From Cristatella mucedo (taxonomy: Eukaryota; Bryozoa; Phylactolaemata; Cristatellidae): DNA of 64,000 nt. This document shows, in pieces, positions 43,782-55,550 of the stretch (position 1 is its first letter; each line of letters begins with the position of its first letter). The stretch is from positions 297,501 to 361,500 of the forward strand of contig WPIO01000170.1 in assembly GCA_009760855.2 (NCBI GenBank). Direction: 5' to 3'. The position numbers and the translations under genes were made by a program. The notes beneath the pieces were generated by a model. That model did not search any database and had not been told where the DNA came from. It saw only the letters and a list, made by a program, of their open reading frames with translations.

Positions 43782-46210
43782 ATCCTGCCTGCAGGCGCAC
43801 AGCAAAGTTACTTGATTATCTGTGAAGTAGCCTCTTCACGTTATCCGTAATTAAGCAGGTCTTAATGATAACTGATAGGGGTAAATTGCGTCTATAAAAT
43901 TGGGATGCAGCACTGGGCATGTCTCTTTTTGCCAATTATAATAAATGACAAGTTCCTCGTACTTAAATGATTAACAAAGTATGATCATTCAGACATGTTA
44001 TGCCACAAATCTCATATACTGGGCGAAGTATATTCAAAGCTTTTATGCACATTACCCTTATGCAGGTGCAAAAGATAACACATTTGATGCGATTTTACAG
44101 ACAATAATTACGGAAAGGTAAACATCTTGCACTTGCAATTGATTTGACTAGTTGCATGGCGTAGAGCTGAATTACCTCCAACAGATGTTTTTACTTGCTT
44201 TTTAGAACATCTATTTTCGTGATCCAAGGTACGTATCTTATCTTTAAGCAAACTGGGCCGCATTATACTAAACGTTAGGAATCACATTCTTAGCTGAGCC
44301 TTTGAACAACCTCAAGTATATGCCATAGTTGCGTGTGCTTCTTAATACTGAGTACTAATTACCGAATAGTAATTTACCTACCACTGTCATGCTATCGACT
44401 CAACCTGGAATTTTTAAGAATAAGCAAAAACTGCTCCCGTTGCCCCTAGTCATCAACTGTGGTGCTATGATTCTAAAATTGGATATTATTAATGCCAACA
44501 TTGACAGGCTCTCCGTGCATCCTGTGCGAATTTGGGTAAAAGATTTTGCTCATATAGCCTCATATTATAATATTTGTTTAGTGTATAGTTATTTTAAGAA
44601 TATAGTACACGTGTACATTTACACGAATCAACTTTCGTTATCCCAACAAATGTATAGGCTGTAGCCTGACCTTTTAGTAGTCACAATATTATTATTCAAA
44701 AAAATAAGTTTCTAGTTGAAACCAAATAAAGACCGGTTCAATGTGATAGGTAGTTGCAAATGATACTTTTTAGAGCACCTGCAGGTTGACAGACTGGGGT
44801 TCGGATACTGAAAAATTACTGATTTTAGAGAATCCTTGTTTGCAACTAACTACAATAAGATGGCCAGCCGTGGTTGCCGCTGTGGAGTACCTCAGTAGGC
44901 AAGAAAGACACGAAACAAGGCATCGGCGTGCAGTGCTCTCTCTCGACAATTATGGAAACGGTTGTGTTGATCCTCTAACCTGAACAAAGCCCAACGTTGT
45001 AGGTTCCAATACATTCTCCCAGACTTTTGCTTACACAGCCGTCCGAAGCGGAGAGAATAAAATCATTTGGAAAAGTGCAAAATGCCGAAGAAACATCACT
45101 GCCGTGCCAAATTCCGCGAGTCCAGTCCTGGCTTGAGCACCGTTCAACGACGGACTCGGCAGGACTTACATTAAGCTCTGCCTTTGTGGCTAGACGAGCA
45201 CGTGATTCTACAGCTTGCATCGGATAGTGCGAGAAGAAAAATATATTCAAACTAAGCGAAGTATCGATGATTCGATACCCAAGAGAGCGTCAGAACTAGG
45301 CACTTCAACAGACGTTCCGTGCTGAATTGAATCAGTGATGACCCGGAAGCTCAACATGACATACTTCTCTGCCATCTAAGAGATGACCTCATGCAGCAAT
45401 GTTACCACCTCCCAAACGTATAGGAGAGTACTATCTTAGGCCACAGTAGTTCTTTCTATAGTGAAAATCAACTGGCTGCTGTTTCTATTTATCCTCTGCA
45501 CTCAATATTAGAGTTAAAAGACTTCAGTTCACCAGCGAGGTCAGAAGCTGTCATGAAGGGCTTTAGTGGAACCCAGATGGTTAACTCCTGTGTCGCTCTT
45601 CCGGTGAGGACTTTCAGCAGATAGGACTTTCCTATCAGCTTTGATAATACAAATAGTGTATCACAGGGCACAGAGGGAAGAAAGCTCTTTTTGGCATATA
45701 TCCGGTGTCATCACTGAATCGCACACACTGGTTAGTGACGGAAGGCCTCTGAAGCATGAATAAGCACACGATGGTTACTGACGAAGCATGCAATGCAGAA
45801 TACCTACTAGTGCACCCAGTGAGTCTTCTCAGCTTTCGAATGAGCTGGCGCTTTTTATCTGTCTGCTTCTTGCATGTTGAGGTTACTTCTCAGCACACAG
45901 TCGACCGCCTGAACGGAGCGGCAGGTGAACGGATGGCACTCAAGATAACACCATTACCCTGTCTCCCTAGCCTAAAGGTAAAAGCTCTAGACGTCACCTA
46001 AGACAGCTCAAAAAGATCGAGTACATTGGCACGTAATTTATTCGATTTCACTAAGCTTTTAGACACTAATTTTTTTTAATTAGTTGATTGGCAAGCCACA
46101 ACGCAAATCGCAGTACCCTTCGTACAAGATAATAGTTGAGCCATCGATTGTGATTATGTGTCACCACCACTCGGCCTGCTCAGTTCTGTCGACTCCGCCT
46201 CGTAAAGAGG
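43782..46210 (+). repeat. R3 repeat, copy 2
   Basis: Head-to-tail with copy 1 and colinear with it. It has about 430 extra bases (about 45172-45600) that copy 1 lacks, with no recognisable identity. Because both copies continue unbroken to either side, this is either an insertion in copy 2 or a deletion in copy 1. Identity looks like roughly 75-80 percent by eye, so the duplication is not recent. Confidence 0.8.
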
Positions 46211-47190
46211 GCTCGGGCTACTTGGAAACCCGAATGCTCGGGTGGCTGTCACTGTGCTCCAGCTAACGGCATGCCATTGCAGCAACATCAACCTGCGGAT
46301 GCCGGTCCAGCTGTCTACGTAGGCAGTCGTCAGATTGACAGGGCACGTGGCTCCAAATAAGCAAGCCAACTGGGTTGCAGAAATTTCTCGTGTCACCACG
46401 GTTGATTGAGTATTGTCTCCTAGCTTTCCTAGTTCTCAACTTCGGGTCTTTTCAAGCTCAGACATGCTCGTATCGTCACCAACGTTTACTTGTCGCCATT
46501 AAGAATGCAGCAACCGTGCCAGTGTCCATCTGATGAAGCTAAGGAATGGCTGCAAATTCCATTGATGAAGTAGTCAATCCGCTTCGTCCTCGCATGTATT
46601 TCTTTATGGATGGTAAGGTCCTGCAACAGAAAATGAAGCAGACAGAGACAAAGTGAACCGATGCATAATGCAGGGACCAAAATCTTACTAAGCGTGGGCT
46701 CTGACTTTGGTACCGTCAGCCACTGCAGCCGTCTCTAAGCGGCTAGCTTGGTTACTCGGTTCTCGGATGAACGACATATCCGGTAATAGGCAGCTCTCTG
46801 CTTGAGGGGGCAGAACACTGCCAATCCATGCTATATAGTAAGAATGAAACCTTGCCTTCAAGTGCTAATCGTTTTAGCAAAAACTCATTGGATAAGCAAC
46901 TAGTTTCGAGGTGGGCAAAGGAGCAGTGAACCCTATGCTGGGATCATGCGACATTGCTGTAGGAATAGGCAGCTTTGTCATCCGCTGTTGAAATTGCGAC
47001 GCCTGAGCTACAGCAAGGTATTCTATGCACATGGAACACAGGCTACAAAGAATCCAAATGTGTTTTCATACCCCAAGCCGGGATTGTAATTCATAGTAAT
47101 GGCGACGCAGCTCTCTAAGAGGGATAACTAATCACTAATCCTGGTTAGTGCTTTTTAATACCGTTAGAACATTGCCTAAAGCTCTCATTC
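46211..47190. other. No feature recognised
   Basis: About 1 kb without a supported gene. Short self-complementary stretches only. Confidence 0.35.
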
Positions 47191-48620
47191 TTCTATCCGA
47201 GACCTGCTTTTAGCATCAGAGGAAACAGTAAGGCCACCGACAGCCCGAGAATCAGAACGCATAATCGTATCCAGCACCGTCCATTCCGGACTGCAAGCCC
47301 GGTCCAACAAAAGATAATAGGCAGACGCCTAACGTCATAATCAAGGCGAAGGATACTATTACGGCCTACACCATCATCTGGTGCTTCACCGGCAAAGCTA
47401 GCTTGTTTTAAGCAAGACTTTGGAGAGGGAGCCATCTATAACCCTTTCTAAAAGTACAATCCTAAGACGAAACGATTGTGCCAAGCTGCAGTTCCTTCGA
47501 AAGACAGCTTTGACTTCACGTCAGACTTATACACGAACGGTCTTCAGACTACAATGGACATTACCCTTGAGTGTTTACAGGGTGTGGATTACTCTGCAGC
47601 ACTACAGACAATGATTGTAAGGGTCGAGGTGCAGTGCAATTTACGATGAGCAAAAAGGTGGTGGCTTTTTGCCAGTCACATTCTTCGGACCACGCCAAAA
47701 GGATAATTTTTAGATTACTGCTTAGCACAACACGTCTCTCCTATAGCCTGTCGCTTCTGTACGCCCTCCCCCACATAAACTCCTATTTCTAGTTAAGGAC
47801 GCCGGCTGCTGGCAGCCATGAACGAGATATGTGCTGAGTCACGATTAACATAAGCCCCTCCGGTATCTCGTTTTAAGCAGGCCAACGGTAAGGTCGTCGA
47901 CTGCACGAGAATCGGAAACCACCGTCATATCCGGTGCCGCCCATGACAAGGAGTAAGCCTGGTCCACGAATAAAAACCGGCTGATGCATAAGGTTAAAAT
48001 AGAGGCAACGGTGCTGTGGCGTCACACACCATCACCGGGTCCTCAGCCACCGAACTACCTTTTTTTAAGCATGTCATTGATAATGGCACCGTCACTGACT
48101 CATTCGGAATAGGGCTTCGGATCTAGAAGCGATAGCTCCACGTTGGATGGCCCTTCCATAGAAAAGCAATGGGCAACCACCGTACGAGGAAATCGACGCA
48201 CCGGCGTTTTTTGCAGCTTGTGCCATATCTGGTTGCCTAGCCGCCCAGATAGCTCATTTTAGGCAGGCCGACAGTAAGGCCGTCGACAGCACAAGACTCG
48301 GAAAGCAAAGTCTTATCCGGCGCCGTCCATACCGGACTGCAAGCCCGGTCCAAAAAAAGATAATACGCAGACGCCTAATGTCATAATCAAGGCTAAGGAT
48401 ACTATGACGGCCCGCAACATCATCTGGTGCTTTACCGGCAAAGCTAGCTTGTTTTAAGCACAACTTTCGTAAGGGAGCCATCAATAACCCTTTCTCAATG
48501 TTTAATCGTATCACGAAACGATTGTACCAAGCTGCAAGGTCCTTCGAAAGAAAGCTTTGACTTCACCTCAGACTTTTACACGAACGGGCTTCAGATACGA
48601 TGGATATTTCCCTGATTGTT
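47191..48620 (-). repeat. R2 repeat array, minus orientation
   Basis: A complex tandem repeat made of two related modules, A (47193-47435 and 48254-48514) and B (47865-48105), joined by a linker of about 0.4 kb (47445-47860). All modules carry the same landmarks in reverse: GCTTAAAACAAG near one end, GTCGTCGACAG/TACGG near the other. The same modules recur on the plus strand at 61.9-63.3 kb. The A modules keep an 80-86-codon open frame (FAGEAPDD, IIFCWTGLAVR). Copies differ mostly by amino-acid-changing substitutions, so I read it as non-coding repeat DNA. Confidence 0.75.
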
Positions 48621-48839
48621 TAGTGTGAGTCAATTATAGCTACTTCTGACGCTTATTCACGAACGAAGAGGCGTAAAGAGCGCGTGTGTGGAGGAACTGT
48701 TGGTGAATAATGGTTAGAAATGCGTATATTGCCAATTGCACACTCAGGTCTTAACCGATAAGTCTTTGAAACCACTAAATAAATGGGGGTCTTACAATGT
48801 TATCCTTTCATTTTACTCATTGTACCAGAAGCACTGTGA
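48621..48839. other. No feature recognised
   Basis: Short unique-looking stretch between the R2 array and a purine-rich tract. Confidence 0.35.
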
Positions 48840-48971
48840 AAGTGAGATATAGGCAGAAGAAGTGAGAAAAAGAGCGATAGAAAAGAAGGGAGGGTAAACA
48901 AGACTGAGAGAGACGGAGAGAAAGAGCGAGGAAAGAGAGACACACAGGTGCGGTAAAATAGAGACTGACGC

Positions 48972-49032
<61 letters not shown>

Positions 49033-49060
49033 AGGAGGAAGGAGGGTGAGGGAGGGAAAG
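48840..49060. repeat. Purine-rich tract with pure (GA)n core
   Basis: GA-rich DNA with an uninterrupted GA run at about 48977-49026, ending in GGAGG repeats. It directly borders the truncated 5' end of the gypsy fossil, so that breakpoint may have formed in the repeat. Confidence 0.9.
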
Positions 49061-49734
49061 GTAATACTACGCAAGAGCAGGGTGTCATCAGGCCGAGCTC
49101 AAGCCTATGGCAGGCACCAGCTGTTTACACGCCCAAGAAAAATGGCGACGTGCGAATAGCAGTAGACTCTAGAGAGTCTGATAAAGGTACTGCAAATAAT
49201 GCTTTTACCTTGCCGTTACCGGACGAAATTCAGGAACACCTGCGTCGCTTCAGAGTCTTCAGCAGCCTGGACGTGAATTCGGGATCCTGGCAGGTACCGG
49301 TTCATCCTGATGATGTTCAAAAGAAGGCATTTAAAACCAGGCTAGGACTTGCTGCATTCACCTTCTTAAAAAGGCCATTTGGATTATCCGGGGCTCCGGC
49401 CACATTCCAGTGGTTAACGGACTCAGTTTTGCACGATTTGCCATTCATTTATATTTGGACCACGTGATGGTCCACAGCTGCTGCAAGGTGGAGCCCATCA
49501 AACATTGGAATATGCTGTTTTTCAGGCTGCAGAAGGCAGGATTGACGCTGTTCGGTGGTAAATGCCATATTTCGCAGGCGGAAGTCAAATACCAGGGGCA
49601 TGCCTTTGACAGTAATGGCATGCGCCTTGACCCGGAAAAAGTAACCGACTGGACGTAGTTCGATTGCATTTGGGCTGGTACCGCTCCTTTCCTCAACAGC
49701 TGGTCGGAGCATCCTCGAGAGGGCTCTGTGTACA

Positions 49735-49850
49735 GCTGTGGTCTGCTTCTAATAAGACGTTGACACAGGCCGATAACATGTGGTGGCCTTGAGCAATAAA
49801 CCGTTGGCGTTGTTCATCGGCTGGCTCTCTGATGTATGAACCAAACTACA
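49735..49850 (+). mobile_element. LTR scrap of the short LTR family
   Basis: GACACAGGCCGATAAC, CAATAAACCGTTGGCGTTG and TTCATCGGCTGGCTCTCTGA match the LTR of the element at 52271-53910, with its middle missing. It lies between the RT and RNase H parts of the gypsy fossil, so it inserted there after the fossil did. Old, incomplete solo LTR. Confidence 0.8.
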
Positions 49851-51152
49851 CTAGCCAGCGCCGACGTCGATGTCGGAGCTTCTCGCTTTTCTGAGCTTTT
49901 CGTCCTACTATCGCCGGTTCGTCAAGGGCTTTGCTGAGCTAGCCGCCCCTTTGCATGCCCTGCTTGCAACTGAAACGCCACACACCTGGGAGCTGACGCA
50001 GCAAAGCCACTTCGAGCTGCTGAAAGGGACCTGGCCATGGCCCGGGCGCTTGCCTACCCGACACCTGCCGAGCCTTTCGTCGTCTCGACCGACGCCAGTG
50101 ACCAAGGTCTTGGTGCGATATTGGAGAAAGGAGGCCGAGTGCTGGCGTTCAAGAGCCACGCCTTGTCTCCCATTGAACGAAACCATCGCGCCATTCAAAA
50201 AGAGTGTCTTGCACTCATGTACGCCTTGAAGGAGTTCAGGCACTACTTCCTGGGCTGAAAATTTGAGGACAGAACCGATCACAATCCGCTTGTGCGGCTT
50301 AACGGCGGAAAGCACGAGGGATTCTGGCACGATGGGCTATCGCCTTATAAGGATTCTAGTTCGACATCACATACAGAAGAGTGGAGCTTAACACTCATGC
50401 AGATGCTCTGTCGCACCGGCCAGCTAAGGACCTGCCTGCGTGTCTTGTCGAGGTTTGGCCGGTGGAAGAGGTAAGCGACCTCAGAGAGATGCAGCTACGA
50501 GACCCGTTTTTGAAGGCTGTGGTAGACGCACTGAAGGCCGGTTCGAACGGAGCACCACGTTGGACCCGTCATCCATTACGGCGGCTCTGAAAAAAGCGGG
50601 GCCAGCTAAAACAGGTCGATGGTGTCGTCTACCATTACTTTCGCCCTAGACCAGGAGCCGAATATAGATATGCTTTGGTCGTGCCGCCAGCCCGCCGAGA
50701 AGACCTGCTCAGACGACATCATGACGACGGTGGTCACCGAGGCGTAGAACGGACGTACGACCTACTAAGAGACCATGCTTATTGGATCAATGCGAGCCAA
50801 GACATCTTGCGATATTGCAGGTCATTAAGGTATGCCAATCGGTTGGTTAAACGGACAAAGATGGCTAACGCCCCTCTGGTACCGATACCTGTGGGAAGGC
50901 CGAAGGAAATGGTCGCTGTAGACGTCTTGAAGGTTGCCATGTCAGCGTGTGGCAGCGAATACATACTGGTATTGCAGGACAGCTTCACAAAGTGGCTCGA
51001 GGCCTTGCCTTTGCTAGATACATCGGCAGAGACATTCGGACCGCCTTGTTAGACATTTTCTTTCATTTTGGTGTGCTGCTCTTTCTGCACTCTAACCACG
51101 GCAGCAATTTAAAAGCTGAAGTAGTTACCAAGCTCTGCAATTCTTTCGTTAG

Positions 51153-52055
51153 TCAAAATTGGCTCTAACAGCATATCTCCTGTCGAATCCGCTCAAAATC
51201 ATGATGTGTCATATTCCAAAGCGACCTCTCGTTAGACGACCAAATCAGCTCCACAGTCAAATCTGCCTATTTTCAGCTTAACAATATTGCTAAAATTCGG
51301 GCTTGTTTAGATAAGGATACCACGTCTAACTTGGTCCATGCATTCGTGACATCTCGTCTTGACTTCTGTAACTCACTGCTTACTGGCCTCCCAGCATGTG
51401 CGATCAGGCGATTGCAGCTAGTGCAAAACTCTGCAGCTAGGCTTGTCTGTCGTGAGCGTCGCTGTTGCCACATTACTCCACTTCTCGCCGACCTGCACTG
51501 GCTACCAGTCAAGCAACGGATTGACTTCAAGGTTTTGTCGCTCACTTTTAGGTCTCTTCATTCTATGGCTCCAGCCTATCTCTCCGACATACTCTTACAT
51601 CAGGCCAAGCATCGTACCACCCGCTTTTCGGAATCCAACAGTCTAGAAATACCTCGTACAAACCTCAAATCCTTTGGAGACCGTGCATTTAGGTCGTATG
51701 CTCCCAAAGCCTGGAATTCCCTCCCGACCTGCGTCAGAACATCCCTTCTCCTGACCACATTTAAAAGGAACTTAAAAACACACATATCTAGGACAGCATT
51801 TAGTGGGTCCCTGTGATTCGTCCTTCACGTGCTTATGCGTGCTGACACTGTGCATGCTGCCACTAACCACATTTGCATGCTGACCCTGTACATGTCACCC
51901 CTAACCATGTTGTTCATCTTGTTTGTTTTTCAAGCATGATTTTACTTAGCATTTAATTGCATTTCCCTTTGCAGCAAATGTAAAGCGCCTAAAAAGAGAT
52001 TAACTTCTCTGAGGGCGCTTTATCAAGTACATTATTATTATCATTACTATTATTA
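51153..52055 (+). mobile_element. LINE-A 3' end inserted in gypsy integrase
   Basis: A 5'-truncated copy in good condition. After a damaged first 180 bases, the frame 51331-51816 is open to the natural stop: LVHAFVTSRLDFCNSLLTG, LPACAIRRLQLVQNSAARLV, HITPLLADLHWLPVKQRIDF, SYAPKAWNSLPTC, SGSL-stop. The 3' UTR, AAAGCGCC/GGCGCTTT hairpin (about 51985-52022) and ATT/ATC tail are complete. The integrase sequence resumes at 52056 with CTCACGACGCCTAACCACC. It is among the youngest LINE-A copies in the window. Confidence 0.95.
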
Positions 52056-52270
52056 AGATGCTCACGACGCCTAACCACCCACAGGGCGACGGCATGGTAG
52101 AAAGAGCCAACTGAACACAACTTACAATACTGCGAACCTCATGTCTACACTCAGCCGGGCAGTGGGAGAGCCATTTTCCACTGCTTTTGTTCGCTTTTCG
52201 AACGGATCGGCATCAAGCAACTGTCTATATCCCCTTTGTGCTTATGTTTGGCCGTGATTAGCAATGCCTC

Positions 52271-53910
52271 TGTAGTTTGAGTGCATGCCGGCTCCTCTAA
52301 TGAGCCTGTGATGTGGCATGGACACAGGCCGGTAACCGCTAGTGGCCAGATAGCAGATTCACCATCAGGGTCGGCTGCTGCACAGTTGTGGTCCTCGATG
52401 AATCGTCGGGGTCACCCGGGGGACTGGAGGAGTGGAAGGCGACTCTAGCGTGAAAAGGGGGCGAAGGCAGTCGTGCGTCTTGCTGCTCCGTGCCTTGTAC
52501 AATAAACCGTTGGCGTTGTTCATCGGCTGGCTCTCTGATAGGCGAACCGAACCACAAGCTATTTCGCGGGATGGAGCTGATGACGCGCTGGGAGATGTCT
52601 TGCACAGCGTCCCTAGGCTTCGATGGCTTCGGAGACTTCGTTGGCTAACTGCTGGACTTCGAGAGGGAAATCAAGAAAAGTGGCTACGAACAGAGTGAGT
52701 GCCACTTGTGTTTGCTCCTTGCGATGCAAGGCGGGGCCTACACGTTTGCCTCGGGGCTCCCGCAGGAAGTTCAGGATGACTATGCCAAGCTTTGTGAGGC
52801 CCTAGTGAGGGCATTCACCTCGCCGGCCGGTAGAGCAGAGTCGGCGGCGTCCGCGACATGGTCGGCGGCGTCCGCGGTAGAGTCGGCGGCGTCCAGGTGG
52901 AAGGCGGCGGCGGCACCCGCGACAGAGTCGGCGGCGGCGTCCGCGGCAGAGTCGGCGGCGGCACCCGCGACAGAGTCGGCTGCATCCGTGCGGAAGGCGG
53001 TGGAGGCACCCATGACAGAGTCCGCGGCAGAGTCGGCGGCGTCCGCCAGAGAGGTAGTGGCAGGCGATGCAGCGCAAGCCATGAAGGTGACGCTGGCCTG
53101 CGACCAACCGGTGGGCTGTGACGCGGCACGGGCAGGAGAGTGTGTGCAGACTGAAGAGTCTGCACAGGACGGAGAGGCTGTCTAGGAGGGAGAATCTGTG
53201 CAGGCCGCAGAGATTGTGCAGGCCGGAGAGACTGCCCAGGTTGGAGAGGGTGCGCAGGACGTTGAAGCAGCTGCGTATATCGGAGACGCGGCAGAAGAAT
53301 CGGCAGAGGCGGATGGAGCGACGACGGCTGAGGTCCGAAAAACAGTGGCTTTGGACGTCAGCTCGATGACGATGGCTGGTGGCTCTCGTTGCCGGCTGGT
53401 CGAAAAAGGCCGTGCACCAGCTCGCCTCTTGCGATCAGCCGTCAGGTAGCCTGTGGGGTCAGCTATTGATGCTAGCTGCTATGTCGAGGATGTGTAGGGT
53501 CTAGTTTGCATCGTTTATAGATAGGCTCGTTCATTGCTGCTTAGATAGGCTCGTTCATGCTGCCCTGTACATTGCAGCTACTGTGTTAAAGTTGCTAACT
53601 TGTGACCTTAAGGTCAAGGGGGCGTGTAGTTTGAGTGTATGCCGGCTCCTCTAATGAGCCTGTGATGTGGCATGGACACAGGCCGGTAACCACTGGTGGC
53701 CAGATGGTGGATTCACCATCATGGTCGGCCACTGCACAGTTGTGGTCCTCGATGAATCATCGGGGTCACCCGGGGGACTGGAGGAGTGGAAGGCGACTCT
53801 AGTGTGAGAAGGGGGCGAAGGCAGTCATGCGTCTTGCTGCTCCGTGCCTTGTACAATAAACCAATGGCTTTGTTCATCGGCTGGCTCTCTGATGGGCGAA
53901 CCGAACCACA
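52271..53910 (+). mobile_element. Complete short non-autonomous LTR element
   Basis: Two 286-bp direct repeats (52271-52556 and 53625-53910), both starting TGTAGTTTGAG and ending ACCGAACCACA, flank a 1.07-kb interior. The direct repeat GCCTC abuts both outer ends (52266-52270 and 53911-53915), a perfect 5-bp target duplication as made by Ty3/gypsy-type integration. AATAAA lies inside each LTR, and a purine-rich AAGGTCAAGGGGGCG precedes the 3' LTR. The LTRs differ at about 17 of 286 sites (near 6 percent), mostly transitions, so it is moderately old. There is no pol. It sits inside the gypsy integrase coding region. Confidence 0.92.
52557..53624 (+). other. Interior of the short LTR element: gag-like remnant plus Ala- and Glu-rich repeats
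   Basis: The first part encodes GGAYTFASGLPQEVQDDYAK, then LCEALVRAF, which resembles the start of a gypsy-type gag (inference). From about 52835 to 53045 it has GC-rich repeats built on GAGTCGGCGGCGTCCGCG, encoding Ala/Ser/Glu runs. From about 53190 to 53270 it has a repeated module encoding QAGE/AQVGE. No protease, RT or integrase is present, so the element would need proteins from a relative to move. Treated as a fossil. Confidence 0.7.
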
Positions 53911-54313
53911 GCCTCGATAACCTTGTAAAGAGCTCACAATAAACTGACACTACACCTGCAGTGTATTACCATTTGCTTAGTAAAAAACTCGCAAATATCC
54001 GAGAGCTAGTTGATGCACAGCTGACTCAAAGTGCCGAAGAAGCCCATCACCGGCGGAAACCGAAAAAACCACATGCATATCGTCCCGGAGATCCGTGTGG
54101 GTGTGGGAAAGCCGACGGAGGCATAAGCCCGCACAGCGATGGCTCGGGGGATACGGAGTGGTACCGGTTCTGGGAGCGATCACGTTGCACATCATAAATG
54201 ACACCGGCCACCGGAAAGTCTTGCATCCGGAGGAAGTAAAGATGCGAGTTCCAACGCTACAAGATTCAAATCTTGACGAATCCCTGGAATATAACGAGAC
54301 CTAACCTATTGCC

Positions 54314-54332
54314 AAGAGAGAGAGAGAGAGAG
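54314..54332. repeat. (GA)n microsatellite
   Basis: About nine GA units just past the end of the integrase coding remnant. Confidence 0.9.
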
Positions 54333-54473
54333 CTCTTGAATGCTGGCTCGGGGCAACCGCCAGGAATTCGAGACTGCCAGGGAACCAACGGCGGCACACA
54401 TTTTGGGCTCCGAGCACCATGAGCGCCATCAGGCTGGCGGTCTATGTGTTTTTTGACATTCTATAGGGAAGGG

Positions 54474-55550
54474 ATGTTGTGTTTGAATTTTGCATCTGGC
54501 CACTAATGTATGCTCCACCTGCAGCTACTTTCGCGAACGGGAAGCAGCCGGGTGATCGACGTTTAGGTGAGATTGCGTTGAACGAACCTCGTTTCTGTAG
54601 TGCACAATAAATAATCTGCTGTCAGTGTTTTCACTAACGACGGATTCTGGGATTGATTTTAAATGTGGTGCCAATGGTGTAATTGCTTGTGTCTCATGAG
54701 CTAGCTCGTGAGGCTGCCTACCGTCTGACGAAGGATGCCGAACGTTTTTTTTTAAGCAAGTGCTGAAACACATCACTAGATTTACGCTTACCCCAGCCAA
54801 GCATCGGATAGGCGAATCGCCGGCAGGAATTTGAGCTGCAGTACGCTAACCGGATTTTTCGGTGCACTGGGCGCCTCGACACAGGCAGCACTTACTACCG
54901 CCCACCGTCAGGCTATTCAATAAGAATTGCCAACAGCCGGTTCATGTCTCCTGAAGTGAATGAGCCATTGATGAACTGGTACCTTGATGTAACCGATATG
55001 CGGCAGTACTGCATGGTTCCACTGGACATGGCTGACAATCTAATGCCCATTTTCACTTGCGAAATTAGTGAAAATTCTGTTTGTAGATACGAGTGACAGG
55101 ATACTTCGTTCCTAAACGGATGCATAGAGATGGATTCAGTTTGAATAGTTTGCCAAAATTTGGGCAAGCCAAAATACATCCTCACCCTATTAATGGCACC
55201 CATTCCAAACGCCAGCCTACTCAGATTGCTACGAACGGAGATGCAGGCTAGCAGTGTTTGATTTTCACCACATTGTAAAAATTAGCCTCCCCGTCCAATG
55301 CCTTGAAGCTCAAGACGTCTTTGACACCTTATGACTAACTTCTGGAGCCCTGCAGTGTGACCAAGGTTATCAAAAGAGCTCCAAGAGCTCACTGACGCTT
55401 GTATGCGTTGCTGTGGTTGCTATCGGCGATAGCTTAGAAGAAGTCGTGTACGGATGTAACGGATGCTGTGATAGATTTTGCAAAGCTGGTTCACTTCGCG
55501 GTGGCTCTGTGATTATGCAAGTATCATGCAAGTTTATATGAAAATTAATT
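54474..55550 (+). mobile_element. Fossil LTR-gag fragment downstream of gypsy pol
   Basis: After a purine tract (AGGGAAGGGATG) a stretch starting TGTTGTGTTTG, with AATAAATAAT inside, has the look of an LTR (about 54474-54650). A leader and gag-like fragments follow (NEPLMNWYLDVTDMRQYC, MADNLMPIFTCE; later a FAKLVHF region). The whole block is colinear with 36.86-35.76 kb on the other strand. Its place directly after the integrase end suggests a shared LTR between two tandem copies. LTR limits are uncertain. Broken in several places. Confidence 0.5.

Larger units (their letters stand above)
49079..54310 (+). mobile_element. Fossil Ty3/gypsy pol, with later insertions
   Basis: The pol region of a Ty3/gypsy-type LTR element. 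Reverse transcriptase covers 49079-49660 (IIRPSSSLWQAP-like entry, AFKTRLGLAAFTFLKRPFGL, SGAPATFQ). RNase H covers about 49870-50258 (LSFSSYYRRFVKGFAELAAP, FVVSTDASDQGLGAILEKGG). The integrase zinc-finger and core cover 50675-51140 and 52056-52265 (HHDDGGHRGVERTYDLL, YILVLQDSFTKWLEALPL, NHPQGDGMVERAN). The integrase C-terminus lies at 53960-54305 (IRELVDAQLTQSA, GHRKVLHPEEVKMRVP). The 5' part is missing at the GA tract. It is broken several times besides three later insertions: an LTR scrap, a LINE-A and a short LTR element. Clearly old. Confidence 0.9.

Noticed and set aside
40725-46210. Calling R3 a Helitron
   Set aside because: Only the hairpin fits. The end is not CTRR, no 5' TC end is established, and no Rep/helicase protein is present.
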